NCBI GenBank assembly: GCA_947034895.1
Contig: OX344764.1
Span: 18,228,001 to 18,292,000 of the forward strand
From: Rhytidiadelphus loreus
Lineage: Eukaryota; Streptophyta; Bryopsida; Hypnales; Hylocomiaceae
DNA: 64,000 bases
Direction: 5' to 3'
Shown here one piece after another: positions 49,004 to 59,661 of the stretch; position 1 is the stretch's first letter; each line of letters begins with the position of its first letter. The notes beneath the pieces were generated by a model. It had not been told where the DNA came from and did not search any database. It saw only the letters and a list, made by a program, of their open reading frames with translations. The position numbers were made by a program, and so were the translations under genes.

Positions 49004-50335
49004 TTTAGGTCTAAAGCACTAAACTATGTTTTTTTGGCAACATAGCAATTTGGGCAACTCACTACATATGGAAATTTTATTTGTTTTATTTGAAATTTTC
49101 ACACAAAATGTGCTCAAGGAGTAGCTTTAAGGCACAACAATTTTCATAACTTTTAACTACATGGTTAAAAAATTATTGCATGATATGCAATTTTCATTGC
49201 TTAGTGGGCAACTCAAAAAATCACTTTTTTCATGAATAAAAATTTGAAATTGATTTTTTAGATTTTGTATATATGTAGAAAGCTTTGAACCATTCCATTT
49301 TGATTAATGAGATGAAAGTTATGAGGAGTTTTTGTTTGCAAGCAACTAGCCAACTATGGATTCTCTATTTTGAAATAAACTTTGAAGTTCTTTTTTCAAT
49401 TCAATTTTCAGTATTTTGGGAAAAAAATCATAGAATGTAGATTGTTTATTACAATATTACAAACATTGGGATTGGCATTTTTCAATTCCATAAATAAATT
49501 CTTAACACTTTAGTACTTTGAATCATTCCCTATTTTTTTCTATTTACTATATTTTTCCTATAGGTTGTACAATGATCTGAGTTTTTCAAGCATGTATCCA
49601 ACTTACCCTGAAGAATGAATCCAAAGAAGTAGTACCATTTTGAGCATTTTTTCATACAAATGTGACCTTGTGAAGTGTAGCTGCCTGGTTTCTTGCATGG
49701 CCTCCAAAAAGATTTTTGTCACTTCAAATGCTAATATCTTGCAATCTAAAGTAGTATGCTCTAAAAGCGACCATTTAAGAGCTGACCTTTTTCATAGGTT
49801 TACATGGACAGAGTTATTTTTAGACCTTTTTTCAAAGAAAGAAAAATGGATGTGGAAACTAACACAAGTGGTTTTGTATTTTTCCAAGCATTTTTTAATT
49901 ACTTATAAATTTTCAAAGATTCAAGGCATAGGCACCTATTTGTGACCATAGGTCTCCCAAAATCTGTCCACTTGCAATTTGTAAACAGATGTGCAGAAAT
50001 CAAAGGCAATGATTGGCTCTAGCAATAGAAAGACATTTTTTTCTCAATGCATTTAATTTCTACAATGGTCCATTTAAGGATCACCTTGTTTCCATTCTTC
50101 ACCTCAAAATAGGGACGCTTTGAAGAAGGCAGGCGCTTTTAGAGCATACTCCCTTATATGACAAAAAATTCTGAATTTTTTTCCAAATCTTCTCAAACCA
50201 GCATACTACATGATTCTATGATTACATGTTTCCAAAAATGTTTTTTTTTTTTCTGAAATTTGGTACTTGTTCTAGAAATGGCAATTTTGGAGCGTTTCTG
50301 GTAAAAACATGGAATCAAAAACCTTTTGGGGTTCA
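49004..50335. mobile_element. TTAA-type element, copy A2, with nested MITE
   Basis: Colinear with 209-1005 through blocks such as GGCAACATAGCAATTTGGG, CATTCCATTTTGATTAATGA and TTTGGTACTTGTTCTAGAAA. The left end has decayed (TTTAGGTCTAAAGC). The right end is CCTTTTGGGGTTCA. A 410-bp TAAGGTAG MITE interrupts it at 49747-50156; without it the length is about 0.92 kb. Confidence 0.65.
49747..50156. mobile_element. TAAGGTAG MITE, copy 5, with in-window empty site
   Basis: The left end TAAAGTAGTATGCTCTAAAA and the inverse of the right end, TAAGGGAGTATGCTCTAAAA, match except for two or three bases. The host repeat reads ATATCTTGCAATC-TA before it and TA-TGACAAAAAATTC after it, while the paralogous copy reads ATATCTTGCAATC-TA-CATGGTGGAAATT at 817-842. 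A single TA there against TA on both sides here shows a TA target duplication. Confidence 0.92.
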
Positions 50336-50867
50336 TTTATTCTAAATCATTTTGCAATTCAAAGGAAGTCAAGTAAATGGATAGTGCACTTGCTAATTTT
50401 TTGATGATTTCTTGAGCACTAAGGAATTTTAAAAAACAAATCCAAACAATGAAATAATAGAGCCAAACTTCCAAAGTACATGGAATTTTTCTCAAAGATT
50501 GCAAGATTATAGTGCTTAAAGTTAGAAGGAAACATTTTTTTCTGAAGTTATCCAATAGGATTTGTAGAGTTTGATTCCTAAAAAGAGATTTTTTCTATAA
50601 TTGTTTTTTGACAATTGCATATTATATCATACAAGCCAAATTTAAGATGTAGATGAGATATTTAGCCCAAATTGTCCAAATTTAATTGATCAATATAACA
50701 TTAATCTTAGATATCTTGAGTTGATTTTTTAAAATTCCTACATAGAGGGTACATGTTCATGCTTGCGTCACAATTTCAAAAACATTTGTTCACTTTTTAC
50801 TTCATCATCAATACTTCAATTCCAATTGTCCTTTGAATTGATACTTTGGTCACTTTGGAGTTAAGCA

Positions 50868-51164
50868 CATTAGAGGAGTTTTCGGACCCTTGGAGGGCCA
50901 TTTCAAGCAGCTGCGGGGGAACTGTCCCCCTGCAGTTTTTGGGGAACGGCTGTTCTCGATAAAAAAAATTCAAAAATTCAAAAAATTCAAAAAAAAAAAA
51001 GTTTTACTCTTGAAATGCAAAAAAAAACAGAAAAAAAAAAATTTCGTTTTTTTCCGACGTGGAAGTCGCCATTCCACGTCTGCAAGCTGCTACGGCCCCC
51101 TGCGAACCAGTTCCCACAGTCTGGGAACTCACAACCCTCCAGGGGGCTGAAATCTCCTCTAATG
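50868..51164. mobile_element. CATTAGAGGAG MITE, copy 3
   Basis: Nearly identical to 7658-7938 through both GC-rich flanks (for example CTTGGAGGGCCATTTCAAGC in both); it differs mainly in the length of the A-rich core. The ends are CATTAGAGGAGTTTTCGGAC and ...AATCTCCTCTAATG. Such similarity between copies 43 kb apart suggests relatively recent movement or gene conversion. Confidence 0.85.
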
Positions 51165-51938
51165 ATGAAGATGGCAAGGTTGTCAATCTAAGTGTGTTAA
51201 TTGAGTCACAAAACAAGAAGAAATAAGTCAAGACTAGGGATTTTTTTGGCATTAAGAAGACATTTTGGACAAGATGGAGGGCCTAGAGAAACCTCAATAC
51301 AAATTTTAGGATGAAAAAAAAGCCTATGTCACCATGTCTACTCTTGGAGGCAGCTGATAGGTGCCAAAGTGGCAACATAGCCGCCTCGGGATGAGGGGTT
51401 AATTACCACTTGACACCTCATTGCTCGCCACTCTCATGTCACTTATCACCACTCCGTCTTGCAGTCAACTTGATTTCCTTGTCGCCATTGTTGCTCCCAT
51501 GATGAGCAATTGTTTCACCAAGTAGTGCTGGAAGTGCTCTTATTATGTTGCCACATTCTGTTGAGGCGTGCTCTAGGGTTCGCCAACTTCTTCTAAGGGA
51601 GGGCTCTAGTTTTTGCTAGTGTTTCATGCTGCGTAGGGGTCTCCGTTGTGCGATTGTGGTACATCTCTCCTTCTTTCATTGTTTCTTGTTAATTGTGGTC
51701 TTTAATTTTTGTTGTCATTGCTTGCAGTTGTTTGTGATGACGATGCCACTCCTTCATGCTTTTTTCTATGGTCCATGCATTTCAAATTCAGAGAAACGCC
51801 TCGTTCAATTCATAACAATTTTGTTTCACAGGCTTTCATTGTTTTGGTTGATGTCTTTTGGCATTGTGGTTTTGTATTTAATTGGGGTGTTTTTGTTCTT
51901 TTCCTGCTTAGACATCCCTGTTTTAACCACCGTTTACC

Positions 51939-53860
51939 ATGGAATCTATTGGTGAGGAATTTGGAGACGATGCCATCGCCAAAGTTGTGTATGTCGATTC
52001 AATTACAAGGTTGGCGATGAAGAAAGCCGAGAAGGCCGCAAAGGAGGCTCTAAAAGTCACACGGTTGGAGATGAAGCATAAGGGAAAGCAACTTGACTTG
52101 TGAAAGTTGGCGGCGCAGAAGTAAACTGTGAAATCTTATTTCCACTCTAATCTCAATGTAGCAGGTGACCAACCTCTATTGCTAGTGTTCGATGGGCCGA
52201 GGTGTCAGGAGTGGAGTCACAATTGAAAAGAGAGTACCCAAGTGATGAAGAAGGTAATCACTTACCTCGACATAGAAGTATCTTACGATCCCGAGACACC
52301 ACTATCACTCCAGGTTCCTCTTTAGGCTCTGGAGATACAATTGTGTTAAGCGCAAAATCACCGTTGATAACCATATCTGAGGATTCTCACGATTGTAATA
52401 ATAGTAACTTGGTTGAAGTCTCGAACAAGTTAGATGGATCTGACGACGACTTAGATTTCCAATCTCCACTGTGAAAGAGAGGTGCGACATTGTGGACAAA
52501 GGATGAGCCCGAGCGATCCAGGGCTCATAAAAGATATGATCGGCACCAAAAATTTCAAATGCTGTGGGCTGCAAAGTTACCTTGGGTTAAAAGAATCATG
52601 GCAACGGATGGCATTTTACACATGGTGAGATGCAAGGTGTGTTTCGCCTTTGATTACAAGCCATGCATTAAGGCTCCAAAATCTGATACACTATTTTAAC
52701 ACGATAGAAAATGCACCGCCAAGAAAGACGTGCTCTAGTATAAGGTGAAGGCAGGAGAGAGCTACATTGCCACTCAATGTAAGCATCATAAGAATTTGCG
52801 ATTGTATGCCACCAGACCCCCCCCTCCAGTGCTAGAGTAGTTGAACAATTGTACAACCCTGGAAGCCAAGAAGAAGAGGGTACAGTTTGCAACGCTCTTC
52901 CAACTTCTTTCTGATGGCCATCGGATGACGGAATTTGAGTCTCATGCAGCTCTTTACAAACTACTTAATGTACCAAACTTACTGTCAACTCATTAGTGTG
53001 ACAATTCGGGTTGAATTATAGTAACTTATATGCATAAGCAAGTGATGGAAGAAACATGGAGGTTGATCGTGTTGCTAGATTTCTGGCTATCACCGTCAAT
53101 GAGATTACAACAATTGATAACTCCAATTTCATTTCTATCCATGTATATATAGTACAAGACTAGATTCGAATTTCTTTGCTCATTTCATTGCAATGTGTAG
53201 AGGGTAGTTCAACAACAAAAAATCTTACCAAACTAATTGTAGGATATGTAAGAACTGACGGTGGGCTAGATCCAAAGTCTATCGCTAAGAAGTTCTTCAA
53301 CTTTGGTGCCAACGAAGCCTTGGCATTGTAAGGAACTCGCTCTAGTGTGACATTGCAAATAAAATAAAACCATGCTCTGAATCTCATTGGTATCATTAGG
53401 GGAGATATGAGGCCTCCGAGAGACAGTCCGGCCATAGTTCCCCATGTTGTGAACCATGGCCAAACAGTCAGATTATTCAATGATAAAAATAATAAAAAAT
53501 TTAATTTAATTTTTTTTGTAAAAAAAAGCATTAAATTTTTTTTAATATTTAAAAAAACATTTAAAATTTAATTTTTTTTAATATTTAAAAAACATTTTAA
53601 TTTAATTTTTTTTTATTAAATACTTAAAAAAGCATTTAAAATTTAATTTTTTTATGCAATCCAACGTGGCAGTCTTTCGACTACGTCAGATTGTTGTTTC
53701 TGCGACAATCCCATAGTTCAGGAACGTCATAGAACTCGCAATCTTTCAATGGACTAAAAATCATGTAATGGCCTTGTATTGCACATTGTTGCAATCTTGC
53801 CTTTAAGGATTGCCTATTCATAGGAATTCAACTCGCTCCACACAAATGAGACAACCATAG
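51939..53860 (+). pseudogene. hAT-like transposase relic with BED-type zinc finger, split by a MITE
   Basis: The frame opens at 51939 with MESIGEEFGDDAIAKVV and a Lys/Glu-rich segment to a TGA at 52101-52103. A Ser/Asp-rich stretch follows (52202-52474), then LWAAKLPWVKRI, C-x2-C (52631-52642), KAPKSDTL and H, the spacing of a BED-like finger. After that come ATQCKHHKNLRLYA, then (frame change near 53050) RFLAITVNEITTIDNSNFIS and HVYIVQD-stop-IRIS, then LQCVEGSSTTKNL, FFNFGANEALAL, GTRSSVTLQIK and NHALNLIGI. Homology stops at 53393 and resumes at about 53781 with CIAHCCNLAFKD. The order matches the hAT/DUF4371-type catalytic core. Both positions where I expect catalytic Asp read Asn (53098-53100 and 53311-53313). 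At least nine in-frame stops; non-functional. Confidence 0.8.
53394..53770. mobile_element. Diverged CATTAGAGG-type MITE inside the hAT relic
   Basis: It begins CATTAGGGGAGATATGAGGC and ends ...AATCATGTAATG, with GC-richer flanks, an ACGTGGCAGTC block as in the other family members, and an AT-only core (53500-53660) built of three or so units of 'catttaaaatttaattttt'. It lies exactly where the hAT homology breaks between ...NLIGI and CIAH.... Family assignment rests on the ends and layout; the target duplication is unclear. Confidence 0.6.
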
Positions 53861-54224
53861 ATGAAAATAGCATCAACCATCCAAAAAATTTAAGAACCAC
53901 TTGGATGAATGTCTCATTTATATTTAATTATGTTTTAAATTGCCTAATTTAAATATATTAATTTTGGGATTGTCTAAATGTCTTTTGCACTTTAGTTAAT
54001 TATTAGGCAAAAAGTTGCCCAAACTTCTAGGAAGTTATAGTATTAGACTTATTAATACCTTAAATTAGGTAGTTTGTTTGTGTTGTTTTTCTTATTTTAT
54101 TTGTAACACTGAGATCTTCAAAACCATATGTCTCCCATTTGCATTCTTAGTATTCTTTGAATGTACGCACAATTGCTATTATGTGAGCCTAGGATCTTGA
54201 GTCCATGAGCATAGGAGCATAGGC

Positions 54225-55555
54225 TCCTATGTTAAAGGCACCTTTCATAGTTATATGATGTTTATATTATAGGTGCCTACGTTATAAGCACCTTCCATGG
54301 TTATAAAATGTTTATATTATAGGTGTCTATGTTATAAGCACCTATATTAAAGGTGTCTATATTGTAGGTACCTATGTTATAAGCACCTTCCATGCACTAG
54401 AAGAAAATGAGGGGTTTTGCAACTGCAGTGTGCAACTCATTTTGTGTTTGTATAAGACTTTTGCAACTAGGTGACAATGTAGGGACTGCAGTTGCAGTGA
54501 ATAAGTTGCATTAGTCTCAAGATTGCGTTAGTTGCAGTGTAGTCACAAGATTGCATGACTCATTTGCGACTTGTTTGCAACTTGTAGATTTGTAGATTTT
54601 TAAAATATTAATCTCAATGATTTGTAGATTTCTAATTTTCAAATTTATCTTTTATCTAGATTTTAGAATTTTAGATCAATTTTTTTCTAGATTTTAGAAT
54701 TTCAGATCTACCTTTTTCTAGATTTTAGAATTTCAAATCTACCTTTTTTTAGATTTTAAAATTTCAGATCTGTCTTTTTTTTTAGATTTCAAAAATTCAA
54801 ATATTGGTATATATTGGTTTAGGGAAACATTACAATTTCATGGATTTTAAAATTCTTGGATTTTAAATGTTTTTTTTATTTCTATAGATTGTAGAAGTCT
54901 ATAAATTCTAGAAATCTACAAACTTTAGAAATCTACAAACTCTAGAAATCTTAGGATTAAATCAACAAAATTCATTGCATAAGATTGCAACAACTTACAA
55001 GTCTTATAGGTTTGATCTAATGATACTCTTGACAATTGATATGGGACCATTGTAATTGTTTTCTAGTTGAACTCTAGTTGTAGTCTAGTTGCTTTTGAAT
55101 TGCAGTCTAATTGGTTTCAAGTTGCCAGTCTAGTTGCAATTTAGTTGCTAGTTGCTTTCTAATACATCCCTGTAATCCTAAACTTCACTTTGCAACTACT
55201 TTGCAACTAGAACAAGGTATAATTTTGTTCATGTCAGATCTGGTACAATTACAACAAAGGGCTACAATTGCAGGATAGTTGTACATATAGGACATGTAGT
55301 TGCATTGCAGTCGGTTACAATAGACACATTTTTCTTCTAGTGATAGTTATAGGATGTTTATATTATAGGTGCCTAATTATATTATAGGTATCTATGTTAT
55401 AAGCACCTTCCATGGGTATAGGATATTTATATTATAGGTGTTTATTTTATAGGCTCCTATATTATAGTCACCTTCCATAGTTATAGGATGTTTATATTAT
55501 AAGTATGTATGTTATAGACATTTGCAATAGTTGTAGAATACCTATGTGCCTAGGC
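54225..55555. repeat. Minisatellite with about 50-bp unit, split by a CACTA element
   Basis: Units contain GGATGTTTATATTATAGGTG, CCTATGTTATAAG and CACCTTCCATGG. About seven or eight imperfect units lie at 54225-54394 and 55343-55555, on either side of the CACTA element. Without that element the two halves join in register. Confidence 0.8.
54395..55342. mobile_element. Non-autonomous CACTA element, 0.95 kb
   Basis: Starts CACTAGAAGAAAATGAGGGG and ends ...ACATTTTTCTTCTAGTG. It is the inverse-oriented homologue of 43297-44809: its left half contains the 'tctagattttagaatttcag' tandem that is the inverse of that element's right half. The flanks are ATG on the left and ATA on the right. Other minisatellite units read CACCTTCC-ATA-GTTATAGG or CACCTTCC-ATG-GTTATA, which explains the one mismatch in the 3-bp duplication. 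Confidence 0.85.
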
Positions 55556-55609
55556 TCAAGGCTCATAGACTCACATTTCTAGGCTCACATACTAGCACCG
55601 TTGGTCTTG

Positions 55610-55735
55610 CATTTCGTGGCATTTGGACCTGCAATATGAAAGTGATTGAATTTCAAAGCTTGTCTAAAATTTTAAAAATTATTTTTATTTTTATTTTCGT
55701 TGTGCTAATGGCACAAGGTACACTAGTATGAATGA
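55610..55735. repeat. Inverted partial satellite unit
   Basis: In reverse complement this reads 'actagtgtacc', an A-rich 'aaaataaaaataaaaata' stretch and 'ctttgaaattcaat', then the inverse of 'catttggacctgcaatatg', matching the middle unit of 44905-45600. It is the third locus of this satellite in the window. Confidence 0.55.
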
Positions 55736-56099
55736 ACAATAAGTTAGTAGGTGCAATATGGTAGTCGACCCATTCTTGATCCTCCCCCCATTCCCAACCT
55801 ATAGACCACTCTATTTTTGTGAAGTTGTGGTGCAATTTGAGGAACAATTCTAGTGCATTATGATTGGTTGCAAGGCTATTAATATAGCAACCAACTCTTG
55901 GTCAATTTGGCAATCAATCTATGGTCATAAATAAAAAGGTCTATATCACCATTGTAGGTTGAAAAAAATCTTACACTAAAAAATTCATAATAATTACGTT
56001 TTTTATAATAAAATTATAGAAAAACATGCAATCCTTTCAAATTCTATTTCTATACATATGAAAATTTTGGTAGTCTAAAAACCTGCGCTCCAAATATGC
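55736..56099. other. AT-rich spacer, no gene
   Basis: No coding signal and no recognised repeat on either strand. Confidence 0.4.
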
Positions 56100-56774
56100 A
56101 TAACCCTTAAACGTTGATATAGACATATGGCGTATGATGGATGACAAGAAATCCTTTTAGTAGGACAGAGGTGCAACTATTCATCCTCAGAATTTTGTTG
56201 TGAAAAGTGGAGGTCTTCCATCTATATAGTCAAAGCACCCACTACTAACTAGAGATGGGTCCCCCACTGCTTGGATACCACTATTTTGGCTAGGCAAAAC
56301 TTCTTTGTGAACCGCGTTTGGAAGTCTAGTTTTAATGACGTGTACAATATGTGAGGCTGCAAGGAACAATTGTTGAATGCCATGTATTACAACATTTATT
56401 ATTTTGAAATTTGTAGCCATGAGTAGGAAGTAGTCTCCTCTATGAACGGAATTGCAAGACTTTAGATGTTGTGTATTGGTTTGAACACTTTTTGCCTTTT
56501 GAAATTCATAGAAATTTCAGTTTTGCAAATAAAATTACGAAAATTTTGCAATTCCAATATTTTCTATCTCCCTACACGGGAAAAATTTCCATCACACTCA
56601 ATTGCTCACTATCTATTCTACAAATGCTTAGGTGATTAGATATGGGTGGTCCGACGGTCCGACCCTAGTTGTTTGACTTCCAACAAGTGCTTTTGCTATT
56701 TCTACATCCCATAATTCACACGGTAATGAAAAATGATGACTTCCAAGGTCACCCCTTCGTCCTTTGAGGATTAA
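56100..56774. mobile_element. TTAA-type element with an internal insert
   Basis: Starts ATAACCCTTAAACGTTGA and ends ...CGTCCTTTGAGGATTAA. In reverse complement, 27669-27886 aligns with its two outer parts (GGTGCAACTATTCATCC and GACTTCCAACAAGTGC regions). The middle, about 56220-56670, has no counterpart there and is an insert of unidentified type. No coding capacity. Confidence 0.6.
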
Positions 56775-57710
56775 GTGGTTGGAAATGGTTTGTCTGCCCA
56801 GCCTAAGGGTCTCCTTATATGCTCACCCAATGGGCAAGTTTACAACTAATTCAAGATAGAAGACAAAAGCAACTCCACCGATTGTCTTACCGGAATAGGC
56901 AAGCGGGAAAGAAGGACTTGAAGTTTCACCAATATCAGTGGACAACCTCATTGATGGAGACTAGAAAATCTAATACGTGGGGTTTTCTTATTGTATCTGT
57001 CTCCATCCACTAGGTCCACATGAAAGTGCAATAGCTATTTTTCCCCGTAGCACCCGAAGTGCAATTCCCCCAATGACCGATAGGCCCTAATCGGCTTCCT
57101 TTCTCCAATTTCTTTGAAAGTCGTTTTGTCGGTCGATCTCTTTTACACCTCGGCGTCCTTTTACTGTTACTGGATTCATCATCCGCAGTGTACGGCCCGT
57201 AGGAGACGAGCCCCAGTGCCTGCACCCACCACGCAGGGACCCAGCCCCACGCGGTCAAGGAGGAAAGAAGTGAACCTCCCCTCCAGAAGCCCAGACTAAA
57301 TTTAGTCTGGACTTTCCTGTTGAATGCACACGCCACACTAATTGCATTCTAATCCCAACAGACACGTAACTATGCAACTGAGATAGGACGACTGCAAATG
57401 GGATCAATTGGGGATCATTCCCGGATCACTTGACGGAGAGAGACGACTCAAGAAGCGGACCAGAAGCGGCAGACAATTCACGAGGTGGTTGGAAAGCTTC
57501 ATAGACACACTACTGTAGAGCCGTGAGAGCTCCAGAGCATTATGGGATATAATTAGTAATGTCAAGTCTAATAATAATTCATTACAGACGTCCGTATTTG
57601 TACTTTTTGCAATTCTAAGGGTGTGGAAAGAAGGTTTGCGTTATGAGTTAGAACGCTTTTCTGACTATCCAATGGTGGTGACAAGTTTGCCTTGGAAATG
57701 AGACTTGGCA
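56775..57710. other. GC-richer patch, no gene identified
   Basis: Bases 57040-57310 are GC-richer, with overlapping frames on both strands (for example 57010-57336 minus). None shows a recognisable domain or convincing splice sites. Confidence 0.4.
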
Positions 57711-58113
57711 GTAGGGTTAATCAAAAAGTGTGTGCAATGTTGGACCAAGAGTTAGAGTTTGGAAAAAACAAAAGAAGATGAAATTCTTTGGAGTATCAAA
57801 TCTAGGGTTTGATTGAGTTTGGTATTGTGTTTCTTTTATACTATTCTTAGTTAAACCTTCCTCGGACACCCATTTGCAAACATAGGATAAACATTACAAT
57901 TAACTCCATTATATTAGAGTTGATTATAAAAGAAACCCCAGTTTGAAAAAGGGGTGTCAGAGGAAGGTATAACTAAGAATAGTATAAAAGAAACACCGCA
58001 CCAAACTCGATCAAACCCTAGTTTGGGAGTGCATCAAGGAGTTTTGTCATGTGTTTTTTTCTCAAACTTTGGCTCGTGGTCCATCATTGCACACACTTTA
58101 CGATTAACTCTAC
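57711..58113. repeat. Long inverted repeat (hairpin of about 160-bp arms)
   Basis: The arms 57711-57871 and 57950-58113 are reverse complements. The inner 70 bp (57803-57871 against 57950-58021) has about six mismatches, including a 30-bp exact block around TTCTTTTATACTATTCTTAG. The outer part is looser but contains ATTGCACACACTTT and GATTAAC in both arms. The loop is about 78 bp. It could be a foldback element or a small-RNA-producing hairpin locus. No coding sequence. Confidence 0.8.
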
Positions 58114-58839
58114 TATATATTAAGTTAATTTCACTACAGTACCATATATTTAGCGTACTGTAGATCCCTCAATCAGTCCTCTGCAGGTCAGTATAAGTTA
58201 GAAAATAGAATCACTTGGCACTTAGCAGGCATTTGCACCAAGTTTGAGCTCCCCAGGCTGCTACCGTACTCAGGTACGACACACACACTCTCCTTCCTCC
58301 TCCTCGGGAGATGGACTCCGAATCAACCTTCAGAATCGTAAACATATGATTCCAAAGGGAAGCCCGTGTTGAAAACTTCACACCGAGTTTCAATCAATCC
58401 TTCCGTCCCCAGAGCCACCTGAAGTCTTCTGTGACTTCCCCACTGATGAGCCTGCTCAGGTAAGCACTCGCTCATGGGCTCACCGGGAGCATCTGAGGTG
58501 GGCGTACCTTGAAATGTTGGACTGATGTAGATAGGGACGCAATTGAGCCGGTGGGTCCATTGATCAAATGGGCATGCCTACCTTAGTTCAACTTATTGCT
58601 TTGCTGTGGATAATGGCTGAATTGTTTACTGGAGGAGTTTATTGGGGTGGAGTGTGATTGTTGAAAACCGAGTAGAATTCTTTAGACAACCGTGAAGGAG
58701 GAAAAGTGTAACTCCGGTATGAAATACTAGCGTGAATGAAGTGTCTGTTGGGAACGACTCAACTATCTAAGCCTTGTGGATTTAGATGGTGAATTCCATC
58801 CTTGATACCCTGCCTCAATCAGGAAGTAAACCCTATGAT
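58114..58839. other. Unassigned, mixed composition
   Basis: No domain, repeat family or splice-bounded frame recognised. 58200-58500 is GC-richer. Confidence 0.4.
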
Positions 58840-59044
58840 AAAAAAAACTGACATGTTCCTTCCTCTGAGAAATTCTCAGATCCCCATACGACCTAATAAT
58901 GTAGTTATCGCACCACCACCCCTAATTGGGTGGACTATGGTGGTAAGTACCTTGCCAACACATGGATTTGAACTCATGACCCCCTCACGGATGTGCCTAG
59001 GCCAAAGCCAATGAGTCAAGGACGCAAGTGCCTTGACAACTATG
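58840..59044 (-). mobile_element. Possible tRNA-derived SINE
   Basis: On the minus strand an A-box-like TTGACTCATTGG (59008-59020 in plus coordinates) is followed at tRNA-like spacing by a B-box-like GGTCATGAGTTCAAATCC (58964-58981). A non-tRNA body then runs to a T-rich end near 58840. This is the head arrangement of plant tRNA-derived SINEs. The acceptor and anticodon stems are not tRNA-like, so it is not a functional tRNA gene. No flanking target duplication was verified. Confidence 0.45.
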
Positions 59045-59415
59045 ATTGTGTGTAATCTAACTTTTTACACAACATTCGTAATGTTTGAAAATACACAAAA
59101 AAGGTAAGTTAGAGGGTTTGGATGTGGCGCTTAAAGATTCACAAGGTTTGGTATTTTAGTCAAATACTTGTGTGAGAGAAAAAAAGAGGTTGTCATGAAT
59201 TTTAATTAGTATTTTTGACATGCATAATTATCATTCATTCTCTTACGCAATCTCAAGCAAATATATCCAATTTCAATATAAAAAACAAAGCTCTATTTGG
59301 GTTAATTCTTGAAGTCACTTTCCATGGTTTTACTTGATAATTTATTGAAAATAATCAGTGATAAGTTTCCAAAACTTGATTGTAGAGATATGTAGCTCGG
59401 AAAATATCTACTTGT

Positions 59416-59661
59416 ATGGTCAATTTTGTTAAAATGGCGGTATTCCGCATGCCATTTTAATGGAATATCTTCTGCAAATGGAGAATAAGTGTGCCACGAT
59501 AGGGTCATACATGTGCCAATTTTATGCCTAGCACATTCAAATCACTCCTAGTTCACGCATTTCCACTCCCCTCGGACAATCTTTCTATTGGTTTCATTCT
59601 TTTATTGGTTTCATTTTGTGCCATTTTAATGGAATACTGCCATTTTAACGAAATTGACCAT
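59416..59661. mobile_element. Foldback element of 246 bp
   Basis: The left arm ATGGTCAATTTTGTTAAAAT and the inverse of the right arm, ATGGTCAATTTCGTTAAAAT, continue for about 45 bp through GGC.GTATTCC and CCATTTTAATGG-type words. The core CCATTTTAATGGAA...TGCAAATGG is shared with the interior of 43590-44075. No coding capacity. Confidence 0.7.

Noticed and set aside
51626..52020. Overlapping plus-strand frames of 103-109 codons, one with hydrophobic stretches
   Set aside because: They lie upstream of and partly overlap the hAT start in other frames, and show no membrane-protein family or conserved motif.
40079..53393. Reassigned genetic code (TAA/TAG read as Gln) suggested by stops at Gln positions
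   Set aside because: TGA and Trp-to-stop changes and frameshifts occur in the same relics, so decay explains them better.
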